This document shows, piece after piece, positions 25,343-34,586 of a stretch of DNA of 64,000 nucleotides (positions are counted from its first letter, which is position 1; each line of letters opens with the position of its first letter). The notes under the pieces were generated by a model. The model had not been told where the DNA came from. It did no database searches and saw nothing but the letters and a program-made list of their open reading frames with translations. This DNA comes from Acidimicrobiales bacterium (GTDB taxonomy: Bacteria > Actinomycetota > Acidimicrobiia > Acidimicrobiales > SZUA-35): contig JAHDCC010000005.1 in assembly GCA_020630065.1 (NCBI GenBank), forward strand, positions 62,001 to 126,000. The letters run 5' to 3'. The position numbers and the translations under genes were made by a program.

Positions 25343-26377
25343 TCATTCAGTTGGTTCAGGATTCAACCGAGGAGGCGGCGCAGATTCAACTCCAACCAAA
25401 TTCCGTTCGGCCAGATAGAAAAGTAGGAACAGCGCTGGCAACACTAAAAGACCGGCGACGACGGCGGCAATGACAAGGGCGGTAAGGGTCGTAGGATGGC
25501 CTGCCCCTTCCGCAATCGTGACATGGTCGACCAACAACCACGGGTACGATCCAGCCCCCCACCCCAAGATCACGGCGGCCACTGCGATCACAGCCGAAAT
25601 TCGAGCCCACCGGAACCGATTTCGAAACGTCAAGAACATCGTGACCATCCCCGACAGAGCGGCAATGGCCATGAGAGGCAATCCCCTACCCAGTAACCCG
25701 TCGAAAAGGGTGGGAGCGTCAATGGCTATCACCACAACTCCAACAGCCGACACAACCCCCGTGATGGCGGCGATCGCCAACGAACGTCGGCGAAATGATT
25801 CAGCCAACCTGGGTAGCCCCAGCCGTCCAGCGTCGGCAGTCAGAAACACGGCCGCCAAAAACGCACACGTCAGAACCGCTAGTGACCCGCCGAGTATCGA
25901 TGTTGGAGACCACCAAATGGTTTCGTCCGGAGCATCGGGGTTGATGCGTCCCGACGCCACGGCACCAACAATCATCCCGAACAAAAACGGGGTCATCAAC
26001 GAAGCCCCAGCAAAGGCGGACCCCGCCAACCGGGCAGACGCCCATGACGGAGAATATTTCCGGAACGCAAAGCTCGCACCCCGAATCACGATCCCTAACC
26101 CAACTAGCCACATCGGAACATCCACCGCCTGAGAAAAGGCAGCAAACACGTCGGGAAATCCGGTCCAAAGAAATACGAGTACGAAGATAAGCCAGACATG
26201 GTTCGCTTCCCAAACCGGTCCGATCGAATGGTCGATGAGCTGCCTGGTTCGAGACCCTTGCTCCGACCCGCCAGCAAACAGGTCCCAGAAACCACTACCG
26301 AAGTCGGCGCCACCTAAGACGGCATACGCCGTGACAGCTAGAAACAGAATGGCTGCAACCAGCTCTGCGGTGGTCAT
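25343..26377 (-). CDS. cydB: cytochrome bd oxidase subunit II
   Basis: A 344-residue membrane protein with eight to nine hydrophobic helices. It opens with the family signature AVTAYAVLGGADFGSGFWDL, then RQLIDHSIGPVWEANHVWLIFVLVFLWTGFP and FAFRKYSP. CydB has no haem ligands and supports the CydA catalytic subunit of the quinol oxidase. The start overlaps the cydA stop by four bases (ATGA type), so the two are co-translated. No cydC or cydD assembly gene is in the window. Confidence 0.96.
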   Translation of the reverse strand: MTTAELVAAILFLAVTAYAVLGGADFGSGFWDLFAGGSEQGSRTRQLIDHSIGPVWEANHVWLIFVLVFLWTGFPDVFAAFSQAVDVPMWLVGLGIVIRGASFAFRKYSPSWASARLAGSAFAGASLMTPFLFGMIVGAVASGRINPDAPDETIWWSPTSILGGSLAVLTCAFLAAVFLTADAGRLGLPRLAESFRRRSLAIAAITGVVSAVGVVVIAIDAPTLFDGLLGRGLPLMAIAALSGMVTMFLTFRNRFRWARISAVIAVAAVILGWGAGSYPWLLVDHVTIAEGAGHPTTLTALVIAAVVAGLLVLPALFLLFYLAERNLVGVESAPPPRLNPEPTE

Positions 26378-27792
26378 GGTTCTACCACATCCAATTGGTC
26401 TAGTTCCGATGGTTCTTCGTCGTGTTCACCAGCTGCTATATCTCCCGCATAAACTGCGTCTAGATGGTAGTCACCGGCGTTCCAACGCTTCGACATGGAA
26501 CGCAAGACATACCAGGCGCCGAGTGTCATAAGTGTGTACACAACGATCAGCACTGAAAGGCTGAACCACAGATACGAGGCATCGGTGACCGCTTCCTCGG
26601 TACGCATTAGCCCGTGCACGATCCAGGGTTGGCGACCGACTTCGGTTGTAACCCACCCTGCTTCCAACGCTATGACTGCTAGAGGACCCGCTGCTACTAA
26701 CGCCCATAGCAGGCGGCGAGACCCAAACATGCCGCCTGAGGTTCGTTTCCACCTCCACCCAGCCCACAGAACTAGACCCACCAATGCCGATCCGATACCC
26801 ACCATCGTTTGAAACGCAAATCTGACCACGTTTACAGGTGGCTGGTCTTCCACTGGCACCGCATCAAGTCCAATGACTTCGGCATTCGGATCATTCTGTG
26901 CGAGCAAACCTAGTGACCCATCGATTGGAATTTCGATTGCGCCCCGAAGCTCACCGTCGATGTAGACGCCGCCTAACGCAACCCTGCCGTCGGATTCGGT
27001 GGTTGCCAGCCCTTCCATCGCAGCAAGTTTGATCGGCTGTTCATCCGCTATTCTGTTGCCTGCTAAGTGCCCGATTCCCGGCTGGATCAACGTTGCCAAC
27101 CCGGCGAATACCAGCGGAACCCCGATACCGAGTTTGTGCAGCCGATCGGTGCGGCCCCGCAACATACCTCGGGCGTAGACACCGGCGGTGAGAAAACCTG
27201 TGACCATGTATGCGCCAAGAAACATGTGAAGGAACTGAAACCACACAGCTGAGTTAAACATGGCGGCGATCGGATCGATGTTGACGACTTCGCCGTCTAT
27301 GATTTCGAATCCGGTCGGCGCATTCATCCACGCATTTACTGCAACGACAAAGAAGCTGCCGAATATTCCGGCGAGGATCACAGGTATCAACATCAATGAG
27401 TGGATGTGTCCCGGAAGTTTGCCCCAACCATAAATGTAAATCCCCAGAAATATCGCTTCCAGAAAGAACGAGATGCCTTCCAACGAGAACGCTAACCCGA
27501 TGACGTCGCCGTATTGGGCCATCAATTCTGGCCACAACAATCCAAGTTCGAACGACAAGACGGTTCCGGACACTGCACCTATCGCAAAGAGCACACCCGA
27601 CACTTTCGACCATCGTTTGGCTAGTTCTAGGGCAACCTCGTCCCCATTGATGCCTTTACGGTGGAGCACAAAGATCATGGCCGGCATCGCCATCCCAAAA
27701 CAGGCGATGATGATATGCCACCCCAAAGAAATCGCCATTTGGTTGCGGGCAGGTAATAAAGACGCTTCGCTGGCTACCAGCAAGGTCGACAT
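26374..27792 (-). CDS. cydA: cytochrome bd oxidase subunit I
   Basis: Catalytic subunit that oxidises quinol, here probably menaquinol given the men genes, and reduces oxygen. The haem ligands fall in QMAISLGWHIIIACFGMAMP (first His) and AVWFQFLHMFLGAYM (second His), and the conserved VTTEVGRQPWIVHGLMRTEEAV is present near 385-405. The Q-loop is of the short type. At 472 residues it is normal for actinobacteria. GGGAG lies six bases before the ATG. The divergent 140-base gap to the META lipoprotein should hold its promoter. Confidence 0.96.
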   Translation of the reverse strand: MSTLLVASEASLLPARNQMAISLGWHIIIACFGMAMPAMIFVLHRKGINGDEVALELAKRWSKVSGVLFAIGAVSGTVLSFELGLLWPELMAQYGDVIGLAFSLEGISFFLEAIFLGIYIYGWGKLPGHIHSLMLIPVILAGIFGSFFVVAVNAWMNAPTGFEIIDGEVVNIDPIAAMFNSAVWFQFLHMFLGAYMVTGFLTAGVYARGMLRGRTDRLHKLGIGVPLVFAGLATLIQPGIGHLAGNRIADEQPIKLAAMEGLATTESDGRVALGGVYIDGELRGAIEIPIDGSLGLLAQNDPNAEVIGLDAVPVEDQPPVNVVRFAFQTMVGIGSALVGLVLWAGWRWKRTSGGMFGSRRLLWALVAAGPLAVIALEAGWVTTEVGRQPWIVHGLMRTEEAVTDASYLWFSLSVLIVVYTLMTLGAWYVLRSMSKRWNAGDYHLDAVYAGDIAAGEHDEEPSELDQLDVVEP

Positions 27793-27934
27793 CGTTGGCT
27801 CCCATCAGCTCGTTACCATCAAAATGTAGGTCGTTCTGGGCTGTCATGATCAACCACAGCCGGTGCTTGTGGTCACATAGCCAACATGCGCTGTTTGTTC
27901 GCCAGCGATGGTAGCGTATTGACCGGTGCGATCG

Positions 27935-28387
27935 ATGAACAGTAACACAAATTCGAGACGGTGGGTGCCGGTGCTAGTCGGTTTTGGAATGTTCCTGTCC
28001 AGCTGCGGTGCTGAGTCCTCCGGCACTGCGTCGGATGCCAGTTCTTCTGCGTTTGTCGGAACGTTTGATGTTACTGGGTTCATTTCCGGTGGACAAGACG
28101 TGCCACTAACTGGTCCACCCGCTATCACAGTCGACGACGTTACCGCTAGCGTTTCGGTTGACACAGGCTGCAATACTCATCTCGGGTCGTACAGCTTTTT
28201 TGATGACGGACGGATCAGCCTGACATTCACTGGCGGAACCCGTCGAGACTGCGAAGCGGCACTCAAGACACAAGACGATTTGATCATCACCACTTTGGGA
28301 GAGGTCGAGAATTGGACGTCGCCGTCTTCGACATCGCTCTCGTTGTCTACACCCGACGGTGATGTAGTCGATTTGGAACACCGTTAG
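27935..28387 (+). CDS. META-domain lipoprotein (HslJ-like)
   Basis: About 150 residues. The N-terminus is a lipoprotein signal ending in FLSSCG, followed by a Ser/Ala linker and a META domain: VTASVSVDTGCNTHLGSYSFFDDGRISLTF and DCEAALKTQDDLIITTLGEVENW, with the paired Cys residues usual in this fold. META proteins such as HslJ are envelope stress or antibiotic-response factors of unclear mechanism. I take ATG 27935 over GTG 27926. It is divergent from cydA. Confidence 0.85.
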   Translation: MNSNTNSRRWVPVLVGFGMFLSSCGAESSGTASDASSSAFVGTFDVTGFISGGQDVPLTGPPAITVDDVTASVSVDTGCNTHLGSYSFFDDGRISLTFTGGTRRDCEAALKTQDDLIITTLGEVENWTSPSSTSLSLSTPDGDVVDLEHR

Positions 28388-28419
28388 TGGGCGACTCCTG
28401 GCATCGAACTCAGGATCCG

Positions 28420-29577
28420 CTAGACAGAGGGCACTTGACCACTCCGGTGGTAAACGTTAACTCGAAGACCCCCATGGCGAAACGAAGCGACGCTTTTGAG
28501 ATTTCGATCGGCCCGTTTTGCTAGGCCGCTATCTGGACATACCATCGTCAAATCGAACCCGGCGAGGCGCTCCCGAACCTGGGAACCAAAGCGTCGGTAG
28601 AGTCCGTCTAGCTGCCCGTCGCCTACTCGTTTTCCGTATGGCGGATTCGTAATGACAAGGCCGTTTCCAGTCTGTGCCTTGAGGTGGGAGACGACGTTGG
28701 TAGAGAAGTCAATATCGTCACTCACACCAGCTCGTTCTGCGTTGTTCTTGGCTCGCAGAATTTGAGCCGAATCTCTGTCCGACGCCCATATCGGTTGACC
28801 AGCCGAAGATCGATGCCGCGAAACGATCTCACCGGCGACACTTGCCCATGTGCCGGGCTCAAAGTCAGCCCAGTGTTGGAACGCATACCGACGTTGTCCC
28901 CCTACAGGCATACCTCTAGCCGCCAAAGCCGCTTCGATTGGGATAGTCCCCGACCCACAAAATGGGTCGAGTAACGGCGCATCTGCTGACCAGTCGGAAA
29001 GTCGTAGCATCGCCGCCGCCATCGTGGTCCGTATCGGCGCAGGACCGATTTCTGTGCGCCATGGACGGAGGTGAAGAGCGTCGCCCGATGAGTCGACTCT
29101 CATCGTGACCGTGTTGCGTTTGATGCGAACGATTACTAACTGTTCGGCTTGTCCGGGTTGGGCCGGGGCGCCGATTTGGCGATGCAATCGTTCAGCTACC
29201 GCCTCGGTGTGATAGAGCTTTGATTCGTTTGAACTGACCCGGAACTTCGGAGCGATATCGTCACGAATCCATGGACTCCAGTCGATGGCGGCGACAGCCC
29301 GCTCAAGGTGAGCAAAGTCGGTTGCCCGGAACCGACCTACTTCAACCATCACTCGTGACGCAGTCCGTAACCAGACGTTGGCTGCATATAGCTGACGGGC
29401 ATTCGCCGCAAATTCAACCGTTCCGGGACCCGCCGGTTTAGGCCGACACCCAAGATCAGCGAGTTCTGCTGAGCAGAGGAGTTCTAAACCTGGGGTGCAG
29501 ACCGCTGCCGCTGAGTATCTTCCAACCATCACCGGAGCATATCGACCCATCGCGTAAGCCGGGCCATGATGCAACAA
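28420..29577 (-). CDS. THUMP-domain 23S rRNA methyltransferase, RlmL-like
   Basis: N-terminal THUMP/ferredoxin-like RNA-binding region (residues about 25-160) followed by a UPF0020 SAM-dependent methyltransferase domain: APIRTTMAAAML, LLDPFCGSGTIPIEAAL (SAM motif I) and the catalytic NPPYGKR. This is the architecture of RlmL N-terminal halves and related guanine-N2 methyltransferases. The C-terminal RlmK half is absent, as in many bacteria. The start is uncertain; ATG positions at residues 10 and 17 are also possible. Target base is inferred from family only. Confidence 0.88.
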   Translation of the reverse strand: MLHHGPAYAMGRYAPVMVGRYSAAAVCTPGLELLCSAELADLGCRPKPAGPGTVEFAANARQLYAANVWLRTASRVMVEVGRFRATDFAHLERAVAAIDWSPWIRDDIAPKFRVSSNESKLYHTEAVAERLHRQIGAPAQPGQAEQLVIVRIKRNTVTMRVDSSGDALHLRPWRTEIGPAPIRTTMAAAMLRLSDWSADAPLLDPFCGSGTIPIEAALAARGMPVGGQRRYAFQHWADFEPGTWASVAGEIVSRHRSSAGQPIWASDRDSAQILRAKNNAERAGVSDDIDFSTNVVSHLKAQTGNGLVITNPPYGKRVGDGQLDGLYRRFGSQVRERLAGFDLTMVCPDSGLAKRADRNLKSVASFRHGGLRVNVYHRSGQVPSV

Positions 29578-29585
29578 TAAGAGTT

Positions 29586-29849
29586 ATGGAAGGGATCTTC
29601 AGTTGGATACTTTTAGGCCTCGCAGCGGGAATCGTCGCACGGTTCGTGGTGAAAGGTCCTCATAATTTCGGCTGTATTAGCACCATCGTTTTAGGGATTC
29701 TCGGCTCAGTGGTCGGGGGAACCGCACTTAACCTCCTGGCCGGGAACAGCTTCGAATTAAAGGCTTCAGGATTTATCGGTGCCGCCGTCGGAGCGATTGC
29801 CGTGTTGGCCTTGGCCAAGCTCCGCACTTCGGGCAAGCACTCCACATGA
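29586..29849 (+). CDS. GlsB/YeaQ/YmgE-family membrane protein
   Basis: An 87-residue protein with three hydrophobic helices and the repeated Gly-rich pattern WILLGLAAGIVARFVVKG, TIVLGILGSVVGG and SGFIGAAVGAIAVLAL, typical of the transglycosylase-associated/GlsB stress family. Such proteins are induced by general stress; their biochemical role is unknown. It starts eight bases from the divergent methyltransferase gene. Confidence 0.92.
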   Translation: MEGIFSWILLGLAAGIVARFVVKGPHNFGCISTIVLGILGSVVGGTALNLLAGNSFELKASGFIGAAVGAIAVLALAKLRTSGKHST

Positions 29850-29969
29850 TAATTAACCTAATAGGTGCATTCACCAGCATCTAGATATCTGGCATATCAC
29901 CCCGTAGACTCAACGTAGGAAGTGTCAGAACCCGTCGTCTGACTCGCTAGGCAGCACAGAAGGTATCGC

Positions 29970-31400
29970 ATGTCTTGGTCATCTGAATTTGAGCCTGACT
30001 CTAACGACCCCACCGAACGAGGTCGTTCTATCTCATTTTCGCAACAAGAAAAACAGCTCTACCAGAGTCCACAAACCACCCAGGACATCGCTCGAAGCAC
30101 GCTGAAGCTATCCACCCCCGAAGAAACTGATAGTGGACCCTCCCCCGTCTTAGTGATCGGCACAGCGGTCCTGGCCGCGATCGCTTTGCTAGCTGGGTTG
30201 CTTTACCTTTCTGCTTCCGGCGATGATGACGATGAAACCTCAGAGCAAGCTTCGGCGTCGCAAGCCCCAGCCGGAGAATCTGCCGAGTCGTTGTCACTTA
30301 ACGAACTCGTTGGCGGGTTCGACACGACAAGAATTGCATTCGAACCTGGAACAACGCGTTTCACCCCTGCCGGGTTCGATGCGCTTAGCGCTCTTCGTTC
30401 AGCAGTTGCCAACGACCCGGAAGCAACATTGGCCTTCGACGTTCGAACCTACACCGAAGATAACCCAGCCCAGAACCATCAGCTAAGCATCAAACAAGCT
30501 GACGTCATCACCGAGTTTGTGATGGAAGGCGGAGGCGTAGATGCGTCACAGATCTCTGCTCGGGGCCTCGGTTCCGCCGATATCGGAGCCGGAGATCACC
30601 TGTCCCATTTCGTGACAATCTCTCTGCCAGAATCCAGCCGCTCTATTCAAAATTCGATAGCTGACACAAGCGGATTTGCGTTCGCAACCGATCCAGGCGA
30701 ATGGCCGACCGATGTTCCATCAGCGTCCGCGCTGCAGGCTGTGGTTTCTTTAACCGAAGAGGAAGGGGCCGAAGTCGAAATAGCTATTAGCACCTTCGAT
30801 GAAGTTTCCGAATCTGAAGCGATCGACGAAGATACGACACAACCGGAAACCGAAGAACAAGCGATTCAAACCAGCCCGGAGTTGGCCGGTTTGTCGAACA
30901 AGTTGTTTGTATTTGAAGCTAACGCTAGCCAGCTTGGCGACTCGATTCTTCAGCTGCTGACCAACAGCGGTGTCGACCCGTCTCTCATCTCAATCACGCA
31001 GAGCACCGAACCCGTTCAGGTCCCTTCTGGGGTTAACAATGTGGTTAGCGTCGTTTCAGGAGAACAGGCTCAGCTCACTCAAAGTATCGAAGAGATCGAT
31101 GATCTTAGGTTCCTTCCTGGCAGCGCAGAGCTTGATGGGAATGGCCGGAACTCGTTAGATGAAGCAGCTGCCCTTCTCGCCGACAGCCCTGAAACCCTAA
31201 TCGTGAACGTTCATACGTTTAGCCAGCAGACTGCCGAAGACAACCAGGCATTGAGCGTCGCTCAGGCGCAGGCTGCGGTGGACTACCTCGAAGATCAGGG
31301 CATTCCAGCGGCACGGCTCAGGGCGATAGGAAGCGGCAACTCGAATCAGTTCGATGAGTCCGGTCGTCTAACGCTCGCAGTTCTTACGATTGCCCAATAA
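29970..31400 (+). CDS. membrane protein with degenerate OmpA-like modules
   Basis: A 476-residue protein: about 60 polar cytoplasmic residues, one membrane helix (about 61-83), an acidic Ser/Glu linker, then at least two OmpA-like modules outside. Module 1 (about 113-230) contains FEPGTTRFTPAGFDAL and LSIKQADVITEFV; module 2 (about 375-475) contains FLPGSAELDGNGRNSL and LSVAQAQAAVDYLEDQGIPAARLRAIGSG. The peptidoglycan-contacting residues of true OmpA domains are missing: the Asp of HTD is Tyr/Phe, the Arg of LSxxRA is Gln, and the final NRRVE is absent. The fold may be kept for another ligand. Confidence 0.7.
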   Translation: MSWSSEFEPDSNDPTERGRSISFSQQEKQLYQSPQTTQDIARSTLKLSTPEETDSGPSPVLVIGTAVLAAIALLAGLLYLSASGDDDDETSEQASASQAPAGESAESLSLNELVGGFDTTRIAFEPGTTRFTPAGFDALSALRSAVANDPEATLAFDVRTYTEDNPAQNHQLSIKQADVITEFVMEGGGVDASQISARGLGSADIGAGDHLSHFVTISLPESSRSIQNSIADTSGFAFATDPGEWPTDVPSASALQAVVSLTEEEGAEVEIAISTFDEVSESEAIDEDTTQPETEEQAIQTSPELAGLSNKLFVFEANASQLGDSILQLLTNSGVDPSLISITQSTEPVQVPSGVNNVVSVVSGEQAQLTQSIEEIDDLRFLPGSAELDGNGRNSLDEAAALLADSPETLIVNVHTFSQQTAEDNQALSVAQAQAAVDYLEDQGIPAARLRAIGSGNSNQFDESGRLTLAVLTIAQ

Positions 31401-31458
31401 TCGCTCTCGGTTAGCGTCGATCCAGAGTTTGTCGGCTAAACGTCGATAGTTTGTTTTC

Positions 31459-33165
31459 ATGCGCTGGTCTAATTTGTTTGTACCCACCCTTCGCGAAGCA
31501 CCTGGTGATGCTGAGGCCGTAAGCCACGCCCTTTTAGTCCGGGCCGGTTTTATACGTCAGCTCCATGCTGGCCACTACTCGCTGCTCCCCCTCGGGTGGC
31601 GAGTACACAACAAAGTCGCCGCCATTGTCCGAGAAGAGATGGACGCGTTAGGTGGCCAAGAGTTCCTACTCCCAACCATGCATCCTGCCTCGATCTGGAA
31701 AAAGTCGGGCCGTTGGGACACGATGGGCGAAATAATGTTCCGGCTCAACGACCGCCGCGACAACGAGATGGCGTTGGGTATCACGCACGAAGAAATTTTT
31801 TCGACCGTCGCTACCGAGCTGACGTCGTATAAGGAACTTCCACAAATTTGGTACCAGATCCAGCTGAAGTTCCGGGACGAAGCACGCCCGAAAAGCGGCC
31901 TGTTGCGAGTACGGGAATTCTCCATGAAGGACTCGTACAGCTTCGACATTGACTCAGCTGGTTTAGATAAAGCCTTCGAGGCCCACCGGGAAGCATACAT
32001 CCGAATATTTGACCGACTTAAGCTATCGGCCATGCCGGTAGAGGCTAGCAGCGGGGCGATGGGCGGAAATAGCAGCGTCGAGTTTATGGTTCCGTGTGAT
32101 GCCGGTGAGGATGACGTCGCTCGTTGTGATTCTTGTGGGTATTCGGCCAACGTCGAGAAAGCGACGTCAGCACTGCCCGCTATTGAGGATAAGCCTGGGC
32201 CAGATCAGGTGGAACGCTTTGCCACCCCCGACATTCGAACGATTGAACAGCTGACCACGTTTGAGGGCGGTGCTGAAGCATCCCGACAGATCAAGACCCT
32301 CGTCATGGTGATCGATGACGAGCTCACACTCGTTATTTTGCGCGGTGACCACCAACTTAACGAACAAAAACTACTTGACGCCACCGGCGCTGTGGCCATA
32401 CGTCAGGCTGGTGCAGACGAAATCCTTTCCGCCTTGGGAGCTAGACCAGGCAGTCTGGGTCCGGTCGGGGTTGAGGGTCTAAAGATCATCGCCGACGAAG
32501 CTTTGCGCGGCCGTTCCAACATGACAACGGGAGCCAACGAAGATGACTGGCACGTGCGGGGAGTTTCGATAGAGCGAGATGTCACCGTTTCGAGCTGGGC
32601 GGACCTCCGCCAAGTTACTTCCGGTGAACAGTGCCCGCTTTGTGAAGCACCGTTACGCCTCGTTCGATGCGTCGAGGCGGGCCACATTTTCAAGCTGGGT
32701 ACAACCTACGCAGAGAAGTTCGATTTGTCGGTAGCGAACGCCGAAGGCGCACAAACCCCAATCGTGATGGGCAGCTACGGCATCGGTATCGGTAGAAATA
32801 TGGCTACGGTGGCCGAAACCCACAACGACGATAATGGCCTCGTTTGGCCGGTATCGGTAGCGCCATTCGAAGTAGTTATCACTACGGTCAAAAACGATGA
32901 AACTTCGATGAATGCCGCCGTCTCGATCTACGAGGAGTTGAAGCGTCGCCGAGTCGATGTTGTTCTCGACGACCGTAATGCCCGAGCTGGGGTGAAGTTT
33001 GCCGACGCCGAGTTGGTAGGTATTCCGTACCGCATCACTATCGGCCCACGAGCCTTGAAAGAAAACGAAGTGGAGTTCACCGAGCGACGGTCGGGAGAGA
33101 CCTCTCGAATAGGCGTTGACCAGGTAGTCGACTTTGTCACGGGAACCGTAAACGACGCACGGTAA
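31459..33165 (+). CDS. proS: prolyl-tRNA synthetase
   Basis: Bacterial-type class II ProRS of 568 residues. Motif 1 (LLPLGWRVHNKVAAIVREEMDALGGQEFLLP), motif 2 (FRDEARPKSGLLRVREFSMKDSYSF) and motif 3 (MGSYGIGIGRNMATVAE) are clear, and an editing-domain insertion lies between motifs 2 and 3 (about 225-405). The anticodon-binding domain closes the protein. No ribosome binding site is evident before the ATG. No T-box leader is seen. Confidence 0.97.
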   Translation: MRWSNLFVPTLREAPGDAEAVSHALLVRAGFIRQLHAGHYSLLPLGWRVHNKVAAIVREEMDALGGQEFLLPTMHPASIWKKSGRWDTMGEIMFRLNDRRDNEMALGITHEEIFSTVATELTSYKELPQIWYQIQLKFRDEARPKSGLLRVREFSMKDSYSFDIDSAGLDKAFEAHREAYIRIFDRLKLSAMPVEASSGAMGGNSSVEFMVPCDAGEDDVARCDSCGYSANVEKATSALPAIEDKPGPDQVERFATPDIRTIEQLTTFEGGAEASRQIKTLVMVIDDELTLVILRGDHQLNEQKLLDATGAVAIRQAGADEILSALGARPGSLGPVGVEGLKIIADEALRGRSNMTTGANEDDWHVRGVSIERDVTVSSWADLRQVTSGEQCPLCEAPLRLVRCVEAGHIFKLGTTYAEKFDLSVANAEGAQTPIVMGSYGIGIGRNMATVAETHNDDNGLVWPVSVAPFEVVITTVKNDETSMNAAVSIYEELKRRRVDVVLDDRNARAGVKFADAELVGIPYRITIGPRALKENEVEFTERRSGETSRIGVDQVVDFVTGTVNDAR

Positions 33166-33221
33166 ATCTGCTGTAGGTTTTTCGCTTTATCATCGGCCGG
33201 ACCGGCCGATTGATACCTGTG

Positions 33222-34586
33222 AATTTCCGCCTAAAGTTTCCATCGAGATCTAACCGGTTTGGGGTAGCCGTTGTAGCTGCTTCGTTTCTGGCTGCGTCGT
33301 GCAGCGGGTCATCGGCTGAGTCTGTGTCACCGACCGAAGTCGATAGACCAGATGACTTAGCGTTTGTGGACGACACCAACCGGCCCGCGCCGTCTACCAC
33401 CCTGGCCCCAGTTGCCTTGGGAACACGGGAAAAACCCTTTGCGAATCTTCCCAGTTGGGATGAACCGGCAGCTCTGAGAACTGATAGCGGAGTGATCGTG
33501 CCAGTGGTCGGCAAGACCGACGACGGCTATAAGATTCGCACCCCCTGTGACGCTTCGGCGAGCTATAGCGGTGGCGAACCTATCGGCCGTGCTCATGTGG
33601 TTCTCGACCCCGGTCACGGAGGCTACGAGTTTGGGGCTGTGGGGCCAGGAGGAGCGGTTGAAAAAGAACTGAACCTTACTGTTGCCCAAAAAACCAAAGA
33701 GCTACTTATTGAACAAGGCGCAACCGTTGTTCTCACTCGAGAAAACGACCACGCGGTAACCCTCGCTACCAGAGCCGCCATTTCTAACCAAGTCAAACCT
33801 GCGTTATTCGTGTCAATACACCACAACGGAGGTGCACCGGCCGGAGGTGCTAAACCGGGAACAATCGTGTTCACCAAAACCGACAGCCCAGAAGCTACTC
33901 GTTTCGGCGGATTGTTTCACGACCAGCTCACCCCATTGTTGAATGCTGCAGCCGCCGAAAAGACGGCCCGCTGGAACGAGTATGAGGCGTTGCGTATTGC
34001 CCATGAAGCTGAAGTCGATGCTTACGAACAATCGGTACAAGCACATAACGACGCCGTAGCCAGAAATCAGGAAATCGTTGCCCAAGCCCAGGCCGCTGCC
34101 ACTACAACAACACCGCCGACGACAGTTCCGGCCGATCCAGCGGTGCCGACAACGGTTCCTCCTACCACCGCTCCCCCTACGACGATCACCCTAGAGCCGG
34201 TACCAGAAATATTGCCGGTTCCTGCGCCATTCACGGTCGAACCGGTACAGCCATTTAGTTGGGCAGGTAGTGGAAACGCTGGAGTTCGATCATGGACCAA
34301 ACCAAACGGAGAAGACTACCTCGGGGTATTACGTCGTGCCGATGAGATACCGTCGGTGCTTACAGAGTTTCTCTACGTCACCAACCCTGCAGAAGAAGAA
34401 CTCCTACTCGACCCAGCTTTTATTGAGGCTGAAGCGAGGGCATTAGCCGATTCGATCGTCAGATATTTCGGCACAACCGATGAAGGTTCTGGTTTCGTTC
34501 AGGACCAGACCGGTGATCAAGATATTGGAGGTGGCGGGGCCGCCGAGGAGTGTATCGAACCCGACCTCGACAACCCAACTAGCTGA
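33222..34586 (+). CDS. N-acetylmuramoyl-L-alanine amidase lipoprotein with an intradomain insert
   Basis: Amidase_3 enzyme that cuts the bond between MurNAc and the stem peptide. From GTG 33222 it has a lipoprotein signal ending ASFLAASC. Zinc ligands are H133 (VLDPGHGG), E150 (EKELNL) and H202 (VSIHHN), and the catalytic Glu is E383 in LTEFLYVTNPAEEELL. Between SIHHN and the final motif the domain is interrupted by about 120 residues: an Ala/Glu-rich helix (about 245-295) and a Pro/Thr linker rich in TTVPP. Ordinary members have about half this spacing. It overlaps the convergent gene by eight bases. Confidence 0.9.
   Translation, partial: NFRLKFPSRSNRFGVAVVAASFLAASCSGSSAESVSPTEVDRPDDLAFVDDTNRPAPSTTLAPVALGTREKPFANLPSWDEPAALRTDSGVIVPVVGKTDDGYKIRTPCDASASYSGGEPIGRAHVVLDPGHGGYEFGAVGPGGAVEKELNLTVAQKTKELLIEQGATVVLTRENDHAVTLATRAAISNQVKPALFVSIHHNGGAPAGGAKPGTIVFTKTDSPEATRFGGLFHDQLTPLLNAAAAEKTARWNEYEALRIAHEAEVDAYEQSVQAHNDAVARNQEIVAQAQAAATTTTPPTTVPADPAVPTTVPPTTAPPTTITLEPVPEILPVPAPFTVEPVQPFSWAGSGNAGVRSWTKPNGEDYLGVLRRADEIPSVLTEFLYVTNPAEEELLLDPAFIEAEARALADSIVRYFGTTDEGSGFVQDQTGDQDIGGGGAAEECIEPDLDNPTS

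Noticed and set aside
25470-26132. 220-codon ORF antisense to cydB
   Set aside because: It is a frame shadow of a membrane gene; the opposite strand has clear cydB motifs and no independent signal supports the antisense frame.
28385-28447. tRNA-like sequence on the minus strand (CTGAGTTCGATGCCAGGAG) near the end of the methyltransferase gene
   Set aside because: It has a T-loop-like GTTCGAT but the T-stem does not pair properly and there is no acceptor or anticodon stem; it overlaps coding sequence.
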